Assembly: GCF_023073715.1 (NCBI RefSeq)
Contig: NZ_JADPKA010000026.1
Location: forward strand, 1 to 64,000
From: Bradyrhizobium sp. 164
GTDB lineage: Bacteria; Pseudomonadota; Alphaproteobacteria; Rhizobiales; Xanthobacteraceae
DNA length: 64,000 nt
Direction of reading: 5' to 3'
The notes beneath the pieces are model-generated. The model searched no databases. It had not been told where the DNA came from and worked only from the letters and a program-made list of their open reading frames with translations. The position numbers and the translations under genes are program-made. This document shows, piece after piece, positions 34,445-44,342 of the stretch; the stretch's first letter is position 1, and each line of letters opens with the position of its first letter.

Positions 34445-36423
34445 TCGCAGAATCCGGACATTACGCGCTGGTGCTGGCGCTCGGGCTTGCACTGATCCAG
34501 TCCGTCGTGCCGTTGATCGGTGCACGCCTGCACGACACCGCCCTGATGAACGTGGCGCGGTCCACCGCGCTGGCGCAGCTGCTGTTCGTCGGGGCATCGT
34601 TCATGGCACTTGTGATGCTGCACGTGAGCTCGGATTTCTCCGTCGCCAATGTCTACGAGAATTCCCACTCGATGAAGCCGCTGCTCTACAAGATCACCGG
34701 CGTGTGGGGAAATCACGAAGGCTCGATGCTGCTGTGGGTATCGATCCTCGCTTTGTTCGGCGGCCTGGTTGCCGCTTTCGGCAACAATCTGCCGCTGTCG
34801 CTGCGCGCGCACGTGCTGAGCGTCCAGGGCTGGATCGCCAGCGCCTTCTATCTCTTCATCCTGATGACCTCGAACCCGTTCCTGCGCATCACGAGCCCGC
34901 CGCTCGAGGGACGCGATCTCAATCCTGTGCTCCAGGACATCGGTCTCGCCGTGCATCCGCCGATGCTCTATCTCGGCTATGTCGGCTTCTCGATCTCGTT
35001 CTCCTTCGCCATCGCGGCGCTGATGGAGGGGCGGATCGACGCGGCTTGGGCGCGCTGGGTGCGGCCGTGGACGCTGGTGGCCTGGATCTTCCTCACGCTC
35101 GGCATCGCCATGGGCTCGTACTGGGCCTATTACGAGCTCGGCTGGGGCGGCTGGTGGTTCTGGGATCCGGTCGAGAACGCCTCGCTGATGCCGTGGCTCG
35201 CCGGCACCGCGCTGCTGCATTCGGCGCTGGTCATGGAGAAGCGCAACGCGCTGAAGGTCTGGACCATCCTGTTGTCGATCCTGACCTTCTCGCTGTCGCT
35301 GCTCGGCACCTTCCTGGTCCGCTCCGGCGTCATCACCTCGGTGCATGCTTTCGCGACTGACCCGACCCGCGGCGTGTTCATCCTGCTGATCCTCTGCCTG
35401 TTCATCGGCGGCAGCCTGGCGCTGTTCGCGGGCCGTGCCACCTCGTTGAAGCAGGGCGGCCTGTTCGCGCCGATCTCCCGCGAGGGTGCGCTGGTGCTGA
35501 ACAACCTGCTGCTTACCGTCGCCTGCGCGGTCGTGCTATTCGGCACGCTCTATCCGCTGGCGATGGAGATGCTGGCCGACTTCAAGATGTCGGTCGGCGC
35601 GCCCTTCTACAACCTCACTTTCGCGCCGCTGTTTGCCCTGTTGCTGTTCGCTGTACCGTTCGGGCCGATGCTGGCGTGGAAGCGCGGCGATCTGCTCGGC
35701 GTGACGCAGCGCCTGCTCGCGGCGGGCGTTGCCAGCCTCGTCGCAATCGCCATCGCCTGGGCCTGGGCGCGCGGCGGCAGCGCGCTGGCGCCGCTGGCGA
35801 TCGGGCTTGGTGTTTTCGTCATCGCCGGCGCTGTCACCGACATCGTCGAGCGGACGGGCCTGGTTCGCCTGCCGTTCGCCACAGTGCTGAACCGGGCGCG
35901 TGGCCTGCCGCGCTCGGCCTGGGGCACCACGCTGGCGCATGCCGGCCTCGGCGTCGCGCTGATCGGAATCGTCTGCGAGACCACCTGGAACAGCGAATAT
36001 ATCGCGACGATGAAGCAGAGCGACGTCGCCCATGTCGCCGGCTACGACGTGAAGCTCGATCGGTTGTTTCAGCGTCAGGGCCCGAACTACCGGGAGATGA
36101 TCGCCGAGTTCAATGTCAGCCGCGACGGCGAGACGCTGAGCATGATGACGCCGTCCAAGCGCAGCTTCACAACGCGTGGCTCGTCCACCACCGAAGCGGC
36201 CCTGCTGACGCGCGGCGCGAGCCAGCTCTACGTCTCGCTCGGCGATGCCACCGCCGAGGGTGCCATTGCCGTGCGCATCTATTACAAGCCGATGGTGCTG
36301 CTGATCTGGTGGGGACCGGTGCTGATGGCGTTTGGCGGCGTGCTGTCGCTGTCCGATCGCCGCTTGCGGGTCGGTGCGCCGAAGCCGGCGCGGGCCAAGC
36401 AGCGGCTCCAGCCCGCGGAGTGA
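34441..36423 (+). CDS. ccmF: Cytochrome c heme lyase subunit CcmF (CycK)
   Basis: 660 residues starting with GTG that overlaps the ccmE stop by four bases. It is a polytopic inner-membrane protein of about 15 helices. The tryptophan-rich WWD heme-binding domain is present near residues 232-252 ([20 protein letters not shown]), and conserved His residues flank it. CcmF reduces and transfers heme to apocytochrome together with CcmH and CcmI. The order I-E-F-H matches cycHJKL of Bradyrhizobium japonicum. Confidence 0.95.
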   Translation: MIAESGHYALVLALGLALIQSVVPLIGARLHDTALMNVARSTALAQLLFVGASFMALVMLHVSSDFSVANVYENSHSMKPLLYKITGVWGNHEGSMLLWVSILALFGGLVAAFGNNLPLSLRAHVLSVQGWIASAFYLFILMTSNPFLRITSPPLEGRDLNPVLQDIGLAVHPPMLYLGYVGFSISFSFAIAALMEGRIDAAWARWVRPWTLVAWIFLTLGIAMGSYWAYYELGWGGWWFWDPVENASLMPWLAGTALLHSALVMEKRNALKVWTILLSILTFSLSLLGTFLVRSGVITSVHAFATDPTRGVFILLILCLFIGGSLALFAGRATSLKQGGLFAPISREGALVLNNLLLTVACAVVLFGTLYPLAMEMLADFKMSVGAPFYNLTFAPLFALLLFAVPFGPMLAWKRGDLLGVTQRLLAAGVASLVAIAIAWAWARGGSALAPLAIGLGVFVIAGAVTDIVERTGLVRLPFATVLNRARGLPRSAWGTTLAHAGLGVALIGIVCETTWNSEYIATMKQSDVAHVAGYDVKLDRLFQRQGPNYREMIAEFNVSRDGETLSMMTPSKRSFTTRGSSTTEAALLTRGASQLYVSLGDATAEGAIAVRIYYKPMVLLIWWGPVLMAFGGVLSLSDRRLRVGAPKPARAKQRLQPAE

Positions 36424-36427
36424 TCCG

Positions 36428-36910
36428 ATGCGCCGGATGTGGTTCGTGATCGTCGCGCTAATGCTGCTGGCCTCGCCTGCGGCGCATGCCGTGCAGCCCG
36501 ACGAGATCATGTCGGATCCCGTCAAGGAGGCGCGTGCGCGCGAACTGTCGCGCGAGCTGCGCTGCATGGTCTGCCAGAACCAGTCGATCGACGATTCCGA
36601 CGCGCCGCTGGCGCGCGATTTGCGGCTGCTGGTGCGCGAGCGGATTGCCGCCGGCGACAGCAATTCGCAGGTGCTCGACTTCCTGGTCGCGCGCTATGGC
36701 GAGTTCGTGCTGCTGAAGCCGCGTTTCGAACGCCAGACCCTGCTGCTATGGCTGCTCGCGCCGCTTCTGTTGGCTGGCGGCGGCCTGGCGCTATGGCTGC
36801 AAATCCGGCGCCGCGCGCGGAGCGGTGCAGATCTGCCAGCACCGCCGCTCACGCCCGAGGAAGAGGCGCGGCTCGCGGGATTGATGTCGGACGATGCGAA
36901 GTCGCAATAG
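36428..36910 (+). CDS. ccmH: CcmH (CycL), apocytochrome thiol reductase
   Basis: 160 residues from the ATG at 36428, four bases after ccmF. Signal peptide (residues 1-20), then the redox motif LRCMVCQNQSI with Cys46 and Cys49, a three-helix bundle domain and one C-terminal membrane helix (LLLWLLAPLLLAGGGLALWL). It keeps the CXXCH cysteines of apocytochrome reduced. No ccmG lies here; in B. japonicum it belongs to another cluster (cycVWXY). Confidence 0.95.
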   Translation: MRRMWFVIVALMLLASPAAHAVQPDEIMSDPVKEARARELSRELRCMVCQNQSIDDSDAPLARDLRLLVRERIAAGDSNSQVLDFLVARYGEFVLLKPRFERQTLLLWLLAPLLLAGGGLALWLQIRRRARSGADLPAPPLTPEEEARLAGLMSDDAKSQ

Positions 36911-37191
36911 CGTGGCGCGGCTTAGAATCCCAAGTCCAACGGCCTTAAGGGGTGCCGCTGCGGAGCAATCTAGGTCGCCAAAAGCTGTTCTGATGCGTTT
37001 CACCGGAACCCGACTAAGTTCCTGTAGGACCAGAACTTTTAGCCTGCGTTAAACTGCCGCATCGCCGCTGCCTTCATTACGAAAGTTTAACCCTGCCGCC
37101 AGCGCGCGGTAAGGCGGGAGCCCCCATGTTCAGGTCCGTAAGGTGCTGGCATCCGGCACCAAAAGAAATTCAAGGCCCTGGAGATCTCTGC

Positions 37192-38769
37192 ATGACCGAC
37201 CGTTCCGACCTCTCGCACCTCCCGTCCTACCGGCAGCCGCGCCGGTCGGTATTCTCCGCGCGCAAGATCGCGCTGATGGCCTCGGTCATCGCCGGCCTCG
37301 GCGCGGGCGTCTATGGCTTGAGCCCGTCGACCTCGCCGGCCGACCTGTTCTCCAGCCCGGCGCATGCGCAGGTCAATCAAGAGGTTCGGAAGGTCGAGCG
37401 TCCGATCGGCTTTGCCGACATCGTCGAGCGCGTGAAGCCGTCGGTGATCTCGGTGAAGGTCAACATCAAGGAGAAGACCGCGAGCAACGATGACGGCGAC
37501 GATTCCTCCTCGCCGTTCCAGCCGGGCTCGCCCATGGAGCGCTTCTTCCGCCGCTTCGGTGGTCCGGATGGTTTCCCGGGCCTGAAGGGCGGCCGTGGCC
37601 GCGTCGTTCAGGGCCAGGGCTCCGGCTTCTTCATCTCGCCCGATGGCTATGCCGTGACCAACAATCACGTGGTCGACGGCGCCGACAAGGTCGAGGTCAC
37701 CACCGACGACGGCAAGACCTATACCGCCAAGGTCATCGGCACCGACCAGCGCACCGACCTCGCCTTGATCAAGGTCGAGGGCAGCTCGAATTTCCCGTTC
37801 GCCAAGCTCGCCGACGGCAAGCCGCGGATCGGCGACTGGGTGCTCGCGGTCGGCAATCCCTTCGGCCTCGGCGGCACCGTGACTGCCGGCATCGTCTCGG
37901 CCAGCGGCCGCGACATCGGCAATGGCCCCTATGACGATTTTATCCAGATCGACGCGCCCGTGAACAAGGGCAATTCCGGCGGTCCGGCCTTTAACACCGA
38001 GGGGGAGGTGATGGGCGTCAACACCGCGATCTACTCGCCCTCCGGCGGTAGCGTCGGCATCGCCTTCTCGATTCCCGCCAACACCGTGAAGAGCGTGGTG
38101 GCCCAGCTCAAGGACAAGGGTTCGGTCAGCCGCGGCTGGATCGGCGTGCAGATCCAGCCGGTGACGTCTGACATCGCCGACAGCCTCGGCATGAAGAAGG
38201 CCGAAGGCGCGCTGGTCGCGGAGCCGCAGGCGAACGGTCCGGCGGCGAAGGCCGGCATCGAGTCCGGCGACGTGATCACCGCGGTCAATGGCGAGCCCGT
38301 CAAGGACGCTCGTGAGCTTGCTCGCACCATCGGCGGCATGGCGCCCGGCGCCTCGGTGAAGCTCAACGTGCTGCACAAGGGCCAGGACAAGGTCGTCAAT
38401 CTCACCCTCGGCCAGCTGCCGAACACGGTCGAGGCCAAAGCCGACACCGACAATGACAGTGGCAAGGGTGCGAGCCGCGGCACCGACGTGCCCAAGCTCG
38501 GCATGACCGTTGCTCCAGCCAATTCCGTGGCCGGCGCCGGCAAGGAAGGCGTCGTGGTCACCGAAGTCGATCCGAAGAGCGCCGCGGCCGAACGCGGCTT
38601 CAAGGAAGGCGACGTGATTCTTGAAGTCGGGGGCAAGAGCGTCAGCACCGCCGCCGAAGTCCGCGATGCCATCAACACGGCGCGGACCGATAACAAGAAC
38701 AGCGTCCTGATGCGCGTGAAGAGCGGCGGGCAGTCGCGCTTCGTCGCCGTGTCCATCGCCAAGGGCTGA
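37192..38769 (+). CDS. degP: DegP/HtrA-type periplasmic serine protease
   Basis: 525 residues from the ATG at 37192 (GGAGATCTCT upstream). A signal-anchor segment (about 22-45, cut near AHA) leads into a trypsin-like domain with catalytic His158 (TNNHVVDG), Asp188 (RTDLALIK) and Ser261 (GNSGGP), numbering approximate. Two PDZ domains follow (RGWIGVQIQPV and KLGMTVAPANSV). It acts as protease/chaperone for misfolded envelope proteins. A near-CtrA element (TTTA-N7-TTAA, 37038-37052) lies in the 280-base upstream gap, possibly by chance. A strong terminator follows. Confidence 0.9.
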   Translation: MTDRSDLSHLPSYRQPRRSVFSARKIALMASVIAGLGAGVYGLSPSTSPADLFSSPAHAQVNQEVRKVERPIGFADIVERVKPSVISVKVNIKEKTASNDDGDDSSSPFQPGSPMERFFRRFGGPDGFPGLKGGRGRVVQGQGSGFFISPDGYAVTNNHVVDGADKVEVTTDDGKTYTAKVIGTDQRTDLALIKVEGSSNFPFAKLADGKPRIGDWVLAVGNPFGLGGTVTAGIVSASGRDIGNGPYDDFIQIDAPVNKGNSGGPAFNTEGEVMGVNTAIYSPSGGSVGIAFSIPANTVKSVVAQLKDKGSVSRGWIGVQIQPVTSDIADSLGMKKAEGALVAEPQANGPAAKAGIESGDVITAVNGEPVKDARELARTIGGMAPGASVKLNVLHKGQDKVVNLTLGQLPNTVEAKADTDNDSGKGASRGTDVPKLGMTVAPANSVAGAGKEGVVVTEVDPKSAAAERGFKEGDVILEVGGKSVSTAAEVRDAINTARTDNKNSVLMRVKSGGQSRFVAVSIAKG

Positions 38770-38910
38770 GGCCTCAGGAGGCTTACGAGATGAAGGGTGT
38801 CGCCGGCATCAGTCGCCCCCGCCGACGGCGCCCTTCGGGGGAGCAGCGCAACGTTTGCTTCCCCTGTCTACCTTCCGGTGGAATTACGCCCCCCTCCGTC
38901 GGAAGGCCTA

Positions 38911-38948
38911 GGGCGGTGAAGTCCCCCCAGCTTCACCGCCCGCCTTTT
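38911..38948 (+). terminator. Rho-independent terminator after degP
   Basis: GGGCGGTGAAG (38911-38921) pairs perfectly with CTTCACCGCCC (38931-38941) around a C-rich loop, followed by CCTTTT. It isolates degP from the response-regulator operon. Confidence 0.75.
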
Positions 38949-39022
38949 CCCCGATCCGAGATCGTTCCGCTCGGCTTGCATGCGATTGCCGCTCGCGCCA
39001 TGTTTAGAGAAGGTTCACTCCC

Positions 39023-39724
39023 TTGACTGCCGCCGAACGCACGATGCGCCTCCTCATCATCGAAGACGACCGCGAATCCGCCGACTATCTCGTGAAGGCG
39101 TTTCGCGAAGTCGGACACATTGCCGATCATGCCGCCGACGGCGAGGAAGGTCTCGCCATGGCCGAGAACGGCGATTACGACGTGCTGGTGGTCGACCGCA
39201 TGCTGCCCAAGCGCGACGGCCTGTCGCTGATCGGCGCGCTGCGCGACAAGGGCAACACCACGCCGGTGCTGATTCTCTCCGCGCTCGGACAGGTCGACGA
39301 CCGCATCAAGGGCCTGCGCGCCGGCGGCGACGATTATCTGCCAAAGCCTTATTCGTTCGCCGAACTGCTCGCCCGCGTTGAGGTGCTGTCGCGCCGCCGC
39401 GGCGGGCCCGCCGAGGACACGCTCTACCGCGTCGGCGATCTCGAGCTCGACCGGCTGTCCCACCGCGTCGCCCGCGGCAAGGACGAGCTGACGCTCCAGC
39501 CGCGCGAATTCCGCCTGCTCGAATACCTCATGAAGCACGCCGGCCAGGTGGTGACGCGCACCATGCTGCTCGAGAACGTCTGGGACTATCATTTTGATCC
39601 GCAGACCAACGTGATCGACGTGCACATTTCGCGGCTGCGCTCCAAGATTGACAAGGGCTTCGAGCGCCCGCTGCTGCATACGATCCGCGGCGCCGGATAC
39701 ATGATCCGTGACGGCATTCGGTAA
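39023..39724 (+). CDS. OmpR-family response regulator
   Basis: 233 residues from TTG at 39023, chosen because AGAAGG sits 9 bases upstream; the ATG at 39044 (MRLLIIEDD) has no ribosome site. The receiver shows ED15-16, Asp58 in VVDRMLP and Lys108 in YLPKPY. The winged-helix domain includes LQPREFRLLEYLM and NVIDVHISRLRSKID. It overlaps the next kinase gene by 17 bases, so the two are coupled. The stimulus is unknown. Confidence 0.9.
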   Translation: MTAAERTMRLLIIEDDRESADYLVKAFREVGHIADHAADGEEGLAMAENGDYDVLVVDRMLPKRDGLSLIGALRDKGNTTPVLILSALGQVDDRIKGLRAGGDDYLPKPYSFAELLARVEVLSRRRGGPAEDTLYRVGDLELDRLSHRVARGKDELTLQPREFRLLEYLMKHAGQVVTRTMLLENVWDYHFDPQTNVIDVHISRLRSKIDKGFERPLLHTIRGAGYMIRDGIR

Positions 39725-41168
39725 ACTCGTCCGCACCACGGCATTCCGGCTGACGCTGGTCTATCTGCTGCTGTTCGCGATGTTCGCGGCTTCGCTGCTC
39801 GCCTATTTCGCCTGGAATACGCGGCGGCTGATCACCGAGGAGATCACGCAGACGGTGAATTCCGAGACCTCGGAGATCAACGAGATCTACGGCCGCCGCG
39901 GCCTGCGGGGCCTCGTGCTCGCGATCGAGTACCGGGCGCTGCGGCCGGGCGCAAACCTCTATCTGGTGACTACGCCGACTGGGCAGGCGATCGCCGGCAA
40001 TGTCGGCTCGCTCGCGCCCGGCGTGATGGCGACGCGCGGCTGGTCCGAGACAGCCTATCGGCGGATCGAGGATGCTGACGAACGCGATCATCGCGCGCTG
40101 GTGCGCGTCACGGAGCTGGAGAACGGCTTCCGGCTTCTGATCGGCCGCGATCTCGACGAGCGGCGGCGCCTGTTCGGCATCGTCGCGAAGGCGGCGCAAT
40201 GGTCGATCCTGATCGTCGTGGTGCTCGGCCTCGGCGGCGGCGTCTTCGTCGCGCGCCGCGTGCTGAGGCGCATCGATGCCATGACCGGCACTGCGCAGCG
40301 GATCATGACTGGTGATCTCAGCGAGCGCCTGCCTGTGGGGCGCAGCGGCGACGAGCTCGACCGTCTCGCCGAAAACCTCAACGCCATGCTGGAGCGGATC
40401 GAGGCGCTGATGGCTGGGCTGAAGGAAGTCTCCGACAACATCGCCCACGACCTCAAGACGCCGCTGACGCGCTTGCGCAACCGCGCCGAAGAGGCGCTGG
40501 CGAAATCGGGCTGCGAGGCGGACTACCGTGCAGCGCTGGAGCGCACCATCGAGGAATCCGACGGGCTGATCCGCACCTTCAACGCGCTTCTGATGATCGC
40601 GCGTGCCGAATCCGGGCAGGCGCGCGGCAACATGGACGATTTCGACGCTGCCGAGGTCGCGAACGGCATCCACGAGCTCTACGAGCCGCTGGCTGAGGAT
40701 GACGGCATGACCCTGAAGGTCAAATGCGAGCCGGCGCCGGTTCACGCCAATCGCGAACTGATCAGCCAGGCGCTCGCCAATCTCGTCGAGAACGCGATCA
40801 AATACGGCAAGCCGGCGGCGCAGACCGCGGGAACCGTGGTCAGCATGGACGTGAGGCAAATCACGATCGAGGCGAGGCGCGATGGCGACCAGGTGCTGCT
40901 CAGCGTCACCGACCGTGGTCCGGGGATCCCCGAAGCGGATCGCAAGCACGTCGTCGAGCGATTCGTGCGGCTGGAGGCCAGCCGCACGCTGCCGGGCTCC
41001 GGCCTCGGCCTCAGCCTCGCCTCGGCCGTTGCGACATTGCATGGCGGTGAGTTGCGCCTAGGCGATGCCCATCCCGGTCTCGTTGCCACGCTGGTGCTGC
41101 CGGCGCGCGCGGGCGCCGGCGACAGGGTTGCTCCGCCAATACCGGATGTGCCACAGAAGGTGGCATGA
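39708..41168 (+). CDS. Membrane histidine kinase
   Basis: 486 residues, GTG start inside the end of the regulator gene. Two membrane helices (about 12-34 and 162-184) flank a periplasmic domain of about 125 residues. HAMP, then HisKA with phospho-acceptor His in NIAHDLKTPLTR near 246, and HATPase_c (LVENAIKYG, DRGPGIPEADRKHV, GSGLGLSLASAVA). The stop overlaps the glnE ATG (ATGA), so kinase and glnE are coupled. Control of this kinase over glnE is inference from the operon only. Confidence 0.9.
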   Translation: MTAFGKLVRTTAFRLTLVYLLLFAMFAASLLAYFAWNTRRLITEEITQTVNSETSEINEIYGRRGLRGLVLAIEYRALRPGANLYLVTTPTGQAIAGNVGSLAPGVMATRGWSETAYRRIEDADERDHRALVRVTELENGFRLLIGRDLDERRRLFGIVAKAAQWSILIVVVLGLGGGVFVARRVLRRIDAMTGTAQRIMTGDLSERLPVGRSGDELDRLAENLNAMLERIEALMAGLKEVSDNIAHDLKTPLTRLRNRAEEALAKSGCEADYRAALERTIEESDGLIRTFNALLMIARAESGQARGNMDDFDAAEVANGIHELYEPLAEDDGMTLKVKCEPAPVHANRELISQALANLVENAIKYGKPAAQTAGTVVSMDVRQITIEARRDGDQVLLSVTDRGPGIPEADRKHVVERFVRLEASRTLPGSGLGLSLASAVATLHGGELRLGDAHPGLVATLVLPARAGAGDRVAPPIPDVPQKVA

Positions 41169-44152
41169 ACCACTCCGCGCCGGGAAACGCGGACAAACAT
41201 GGTGAGAGCCTCGCGGCACGCTTCGCCGAGGCTCCCTATGTTGCCGCTTCCACAACCGACCAAAGACGCTTCGAAAATTGGCTGGCCGAGCTCGAGCCGG
41301 TGCAATCGACCCGTCTCGAATCCCTGCTGGTCCGTCCCTTTGCGCGGGATATTCTGACCGGCATCGCGCAATTCTCGTCCTATCTGTTCGATCTGATTCG
41401 CGCCGATCCCCTGCGCCTGATCCGGTTGCTCGAATGCGATCCGGAGGTGCATCTTGGGGCGCTGATGGCGGAGGCGAGGGGCGCCGTGCTCGCGGCGCCG
41501 GATGAAGCCGAGGTGATGCGCCTGCTTCGCCGGATGAAGGCGGAGGCGGCGCTGCTGATCGCGCTGTGCGACATCGGCGGCGTCTGGCCGGTGATGCGGG
41601 TGACGGCGGCGCTGACGGATATCGCGGTGTTCTCGGTGCAGGCGGCGCTGCAGTACTTGCTGCGGCAGGAAGCTGCACGCGGCAAGCTCTCACCGCCCGA
41701 TCCCGAGGCGCCCGAAGAAGGCTGCGGGCTGATTGTGCTCGCGATGGGCAAGATGGGCGCGGGGGAGCTGAACTATTCAAGCGACATCGATCTCATCGTG
41801 TTCTTCGATCCCGATGCGACGACGCTCGCGCCCGATATGGAACCGCAGCCGTTCTTCGTGCGCGTGACGCAAGGCATGGCGCGCATTCTCCAGCAGCGCA
41901 CCTATGACGGTTACGTGTTCCGCGTCGATCTGCGGCTGCGGCCCGATCCGTCCTCGACCCAGGTGGCGATCTCCCGCGATGCCGCGCTGAACTATTACGA
42001 GCGGGAAGGGCGCACCTGGGAGCGCGCCGCGATGATCAAGGCGCGCGCCTGCGCCGGCGATCCCCGCGCGGGTGAAGCGCTTTTGGCAGAGATCGCGCCC
42101 TTCGTCTGGCGCAAGCATCTCGACTTCGCCGCGCTTGCCGACGTGCACGAAATGAAGCGACAGATGCAGACCTATCGCGGTCAGAGCGAGGTCGCGGTCG
42201 AGGGCCATAATGTCAAGGTCGGGCGCGGCGGCATCCGCGAGATCGAGTTCTTCGCGCAGACGCAGCAGTTGATTGCGGGCGGCCGCCATCCGGAATTGCG
42301 GGTGCGGCCGACGCTCAATGCGCTCGACGTGCTCGCCTCCAGCAACTGGATCACGTTCGCGGCGCGCGACGAGCTGACCACGGCCTACGAATTTCTGCGC
42401 CGGGTCGAGCATCGCCTCCAGATGATCGCCGACGAGCAGACCCATACACTGCCCGAGGACAAGGAGGCGGTCGAGCGCTTCGCCTGGTTCTTCGGCTACC
42501 CGGATCGGGAGGCCTTTGCGCGCGACCTGTTGCACCAGCTCCAGATCGTCCAGGGGCACTATGAAAAACTGTTCGAGGGCGATGATCCGACCGGGACGGC
42601 CAAACTGCCGGCGCTCGACTACAGTGCCGGTCCCGACGATCCGCGCCTGCTCCAGCACATTGCGGCGCTCGGCTTCAAGAAGCCGGCCGCCGTCGCGCAG
42701 ACCGTGCGCGACTGGATCACCGGCGACTATCGCGTGTTCCGCAATGAGGCGACGCGCAACGCGTTCGTCGAATTCGTGCCGGCCCTGATCGACGGTCTTG
42801 CCCATGCCGAGGAGCCGGACCGCGCGGTCGTGGCGTTCGATCATTTCCTCGGCGCGCTTCAGCGCGGCGGCCGGCTGATCACGCTGCTCGGCCAGAACCG
42901 CGATCTGGTCGCACTGGTGGCGCTGGTGCTAGGCGCGGCGCCCCGGCTCGGCGAGATGCTGGCGCGGCAGCCGCAGCTCATGGACGGCCTGATCGATCCG
43001 CGCTTCTTCGGCGCCATGCCGGACAGGCAGGAATTGTCGGGACGGTTAGCTGCGACCGTGCAGGACGCGGGCTCCTATGAAGAGTTCCTCGATCGCCTGC
43101 GCCTGTTCGGACAGGAGAGCCTGTTCCTGATCGGTACGCGTATCCTGTCCGGCACGGTCTCGGCGCAGCAGGCGAGTACCGCTTTTGCGGACGTCGCCGA
43201 GGGCATCGTCCACACCGTGCATGGCCTCGTTGCCGAGCGCTTTGCCGCCCAGCATGGCCGCATTAGGGATCAGCAGACCGCGATCATCGCGATGGGCCGG
43301 CTCGGCAGCCGCGAGATGACGGCGTCGTCCGATCTCGACCTGATCCTGCTCTACGATTTCGACAGCGACAATCCGGACTCCGATGGTGCGAGATCGCTGC
43401 AAGGTGCCCACTATTTCGCCCGCTTTACCCAGCGTCTGATCAGCGCCTTCACGACGCGCACCAATTACGGCGTGCTCTATGAGATCGACATGCGGCTGCG
43501 TCCGTCGGGACGCGCCGGTCCCGTGGCCTCGAGCCTGGTTTCGTTCGCGGACTACCAGGCGAACGAGGCCTGGACCTGGGAGCACATGGCGCTGACACGC
43601 GCGCGCGTGGTGTCGGCCTCGCCCGAATTCCGGGAACGAATCGAGCGCGTCATCCGCGACGTCTTGACCCGACGCCGCGATCCCGCCATCACCGCCAACG
43701 ACGTTGCCGACATGCGGCGCGCCATCGCCCAGGAGAAGGGCGAGGCCGATTGCTGGGATCTCAAACATGCCGCCGGCGGTATGGTCGACATCGATTTCAT
43801 CGCGCAATATCTCCAGCTCGTGCACGCCCACGACAAGCCGGAGATCCTCGACGTCAGCACCATGCAGGTGTTGGAAAATGCATGCAGGCTCGGCGTGCTC
43901 GCGCAGTCTGAAACCGAGATATTGCGTGCCGCGGCCCGGCTCTATCACGACCTGACGCAGATCTTGCGGCTCTGCGTCAGCGATCGCTTCAAGCCGGAGA
44001 CGGCGGGCACCGACCTCTTCCGTGTGATGGCACGCGCCGGCGATGCGCCGGATTTCTCGTCGCTGCAGGCGCGAGTGAAGGAGACGCAGAGCGAGGTGCG
44101 GCGCGTGTTCAGGGCGCTGCTGGAAGGGTCGTCGTCTGCTTCAGCGAGGTGA
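41165..44152 (+). CDS. glnE: Glutamine synthetase adenylyltransferase/adenylyl-removing enzyme
   Basis: 995 residues, typical. Two nucleotidyltransferase domains are visible: GAGELNYSSDIDLIVFFD near 198-215 (deadenylylase half) and LGSREMTASSDLDLILLYD near 711-729 (adenylylase half), each with the GS-D-D metal motif and followed by an all-helical glnE regulatory domain. It switches glutamine synthetase on or off by AMP transfer to a tyrosine, under PII control. The last 44 bases overlap, tail to tail, the end of fdsD. Confidence 0.95.
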   Translation: MNHSAPGNADKHGESLAARFAEAPYVAASTTDQRRFENWLAELEPVQSTRLESLLVRPFARDILTGIAQFSSYLFDLIRADPLRLIRLLECDPEVHLGALMAEARGAVLAAPDEAEVMRLLRRMKAEAALLIALCDIGGVWPVMRVTAALTDIAVFSVQAALQYLLRQEAARGKLSPPDPEAPEEGCGLIVLAMGKMGAGELNYSSDIDLIVFFDPDATTLAPDMEPQPFFVRVTQGMARILQQRTYDGYVFRVDLRLRPDPSSTQVAISRDAALNYYEREGRTWERAAMIKARACAGDPRAGEALLAEIAPFVWRKHLDFAALADVHEMKRQMQTYRGQSEVAVEGHNVKVGRGGIREIEFFAQTQQLIAGGRHPELRVRPTLNALDVLASSNWITFAARDELTTAYEFLRRVEHRLQMIADEQTHTLPEDKEAVERFAWFFGYPDREAFARDLLHQLQIVQGHYEKLFEGDDPTGTAKLPALDYSAGPDDPRLLQHIAALGFKKPAAVAQTVRDWITGDYRVFRNEATRNAFVEFVPALIDGLAHAEEPDRAVVAFDHFLGALQRGGRLITLLGQNRDLVALVALVLGAAPRLGEMLARQPQLMDGLIDPRFFGAMPDRQELSGRLAATVQDAGSYEEFLDRLRLFGQESLFLIGTRILSGTVSAQQASTAFADVAEGIVHTVHGLVAERFAAQHGRIRDQQTAIIAMGRLGSREMTASSDLDLILLYDFDSDNPDSDGARSLQGAHYFARFTQRLISAFTTRTNYGVLYEIDMRLRPSGRAGPVASSLVSFADYQANEAWTWEHMALTRARVVSASPEFRERIERVIRDVLTRRRDPAITANDVADMRRAIAQEKGEADCWDLKHAAGGMVDIDFIAQYLQLVHAHDKPEILDVSTMQVLENACRLGVLAQSETEILRAAARLYHDLTQILRLCVSDRFKPETAGTDLFRVMARAGDAPDFSSLQARVKETQSEVRRVFRALLEGSSSASAR

Positions 44153-44342
44153 GGGCCTCGCGGACATCAGGCGCAAGGTCGGCGCCGCCCGCATCGAGAT
44201 GGGCGAAGATCGCGCGTTTCATACGGGGATCCCAGAACTTCTTGATGTGCTCGGCGATGCCCGGCACGGCCCTGTCGTGGCCTTGACTCTGGAAGAATGT
44301 GCCGATCTGGTTGGCCATGTAGATCAGACGGTCAGGCGACAT
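44109..44342 (-). CDS. fdsD: Formate dehydrogenase delta subunit FdsD
   Basis: 77 residues from the ATG at 44342 with GGGAGG upstream. The opening MSPDRLIYMANQIGTFFQSQ, then VPGIAEHIKKFWDPRMK and ALTSLKQ are the FdsD pattern. It is a small accessory subunit of the NAD-dependent formate dehydrogenase. Its start overlaps the fdhD stop by 11 bases. Its last 44 bases overlap convergently with glnE. Confidence 0.85.
   Translation of the reverse strand: MSPDRLIYMANQIGTFFQSQGHDRAVPGIAEHIKKFWDPRMKRAIFAHLDAGGADLAPDVREALTSLKQTTTLPAAP

Noticed and set aside
37038..37052. CtrA-like TTTA-N7-TTAA before degP
   Set aside because: One mismatch in an AT-rich upstream gap; degP is not a typical CtrA target, so I only mention it.
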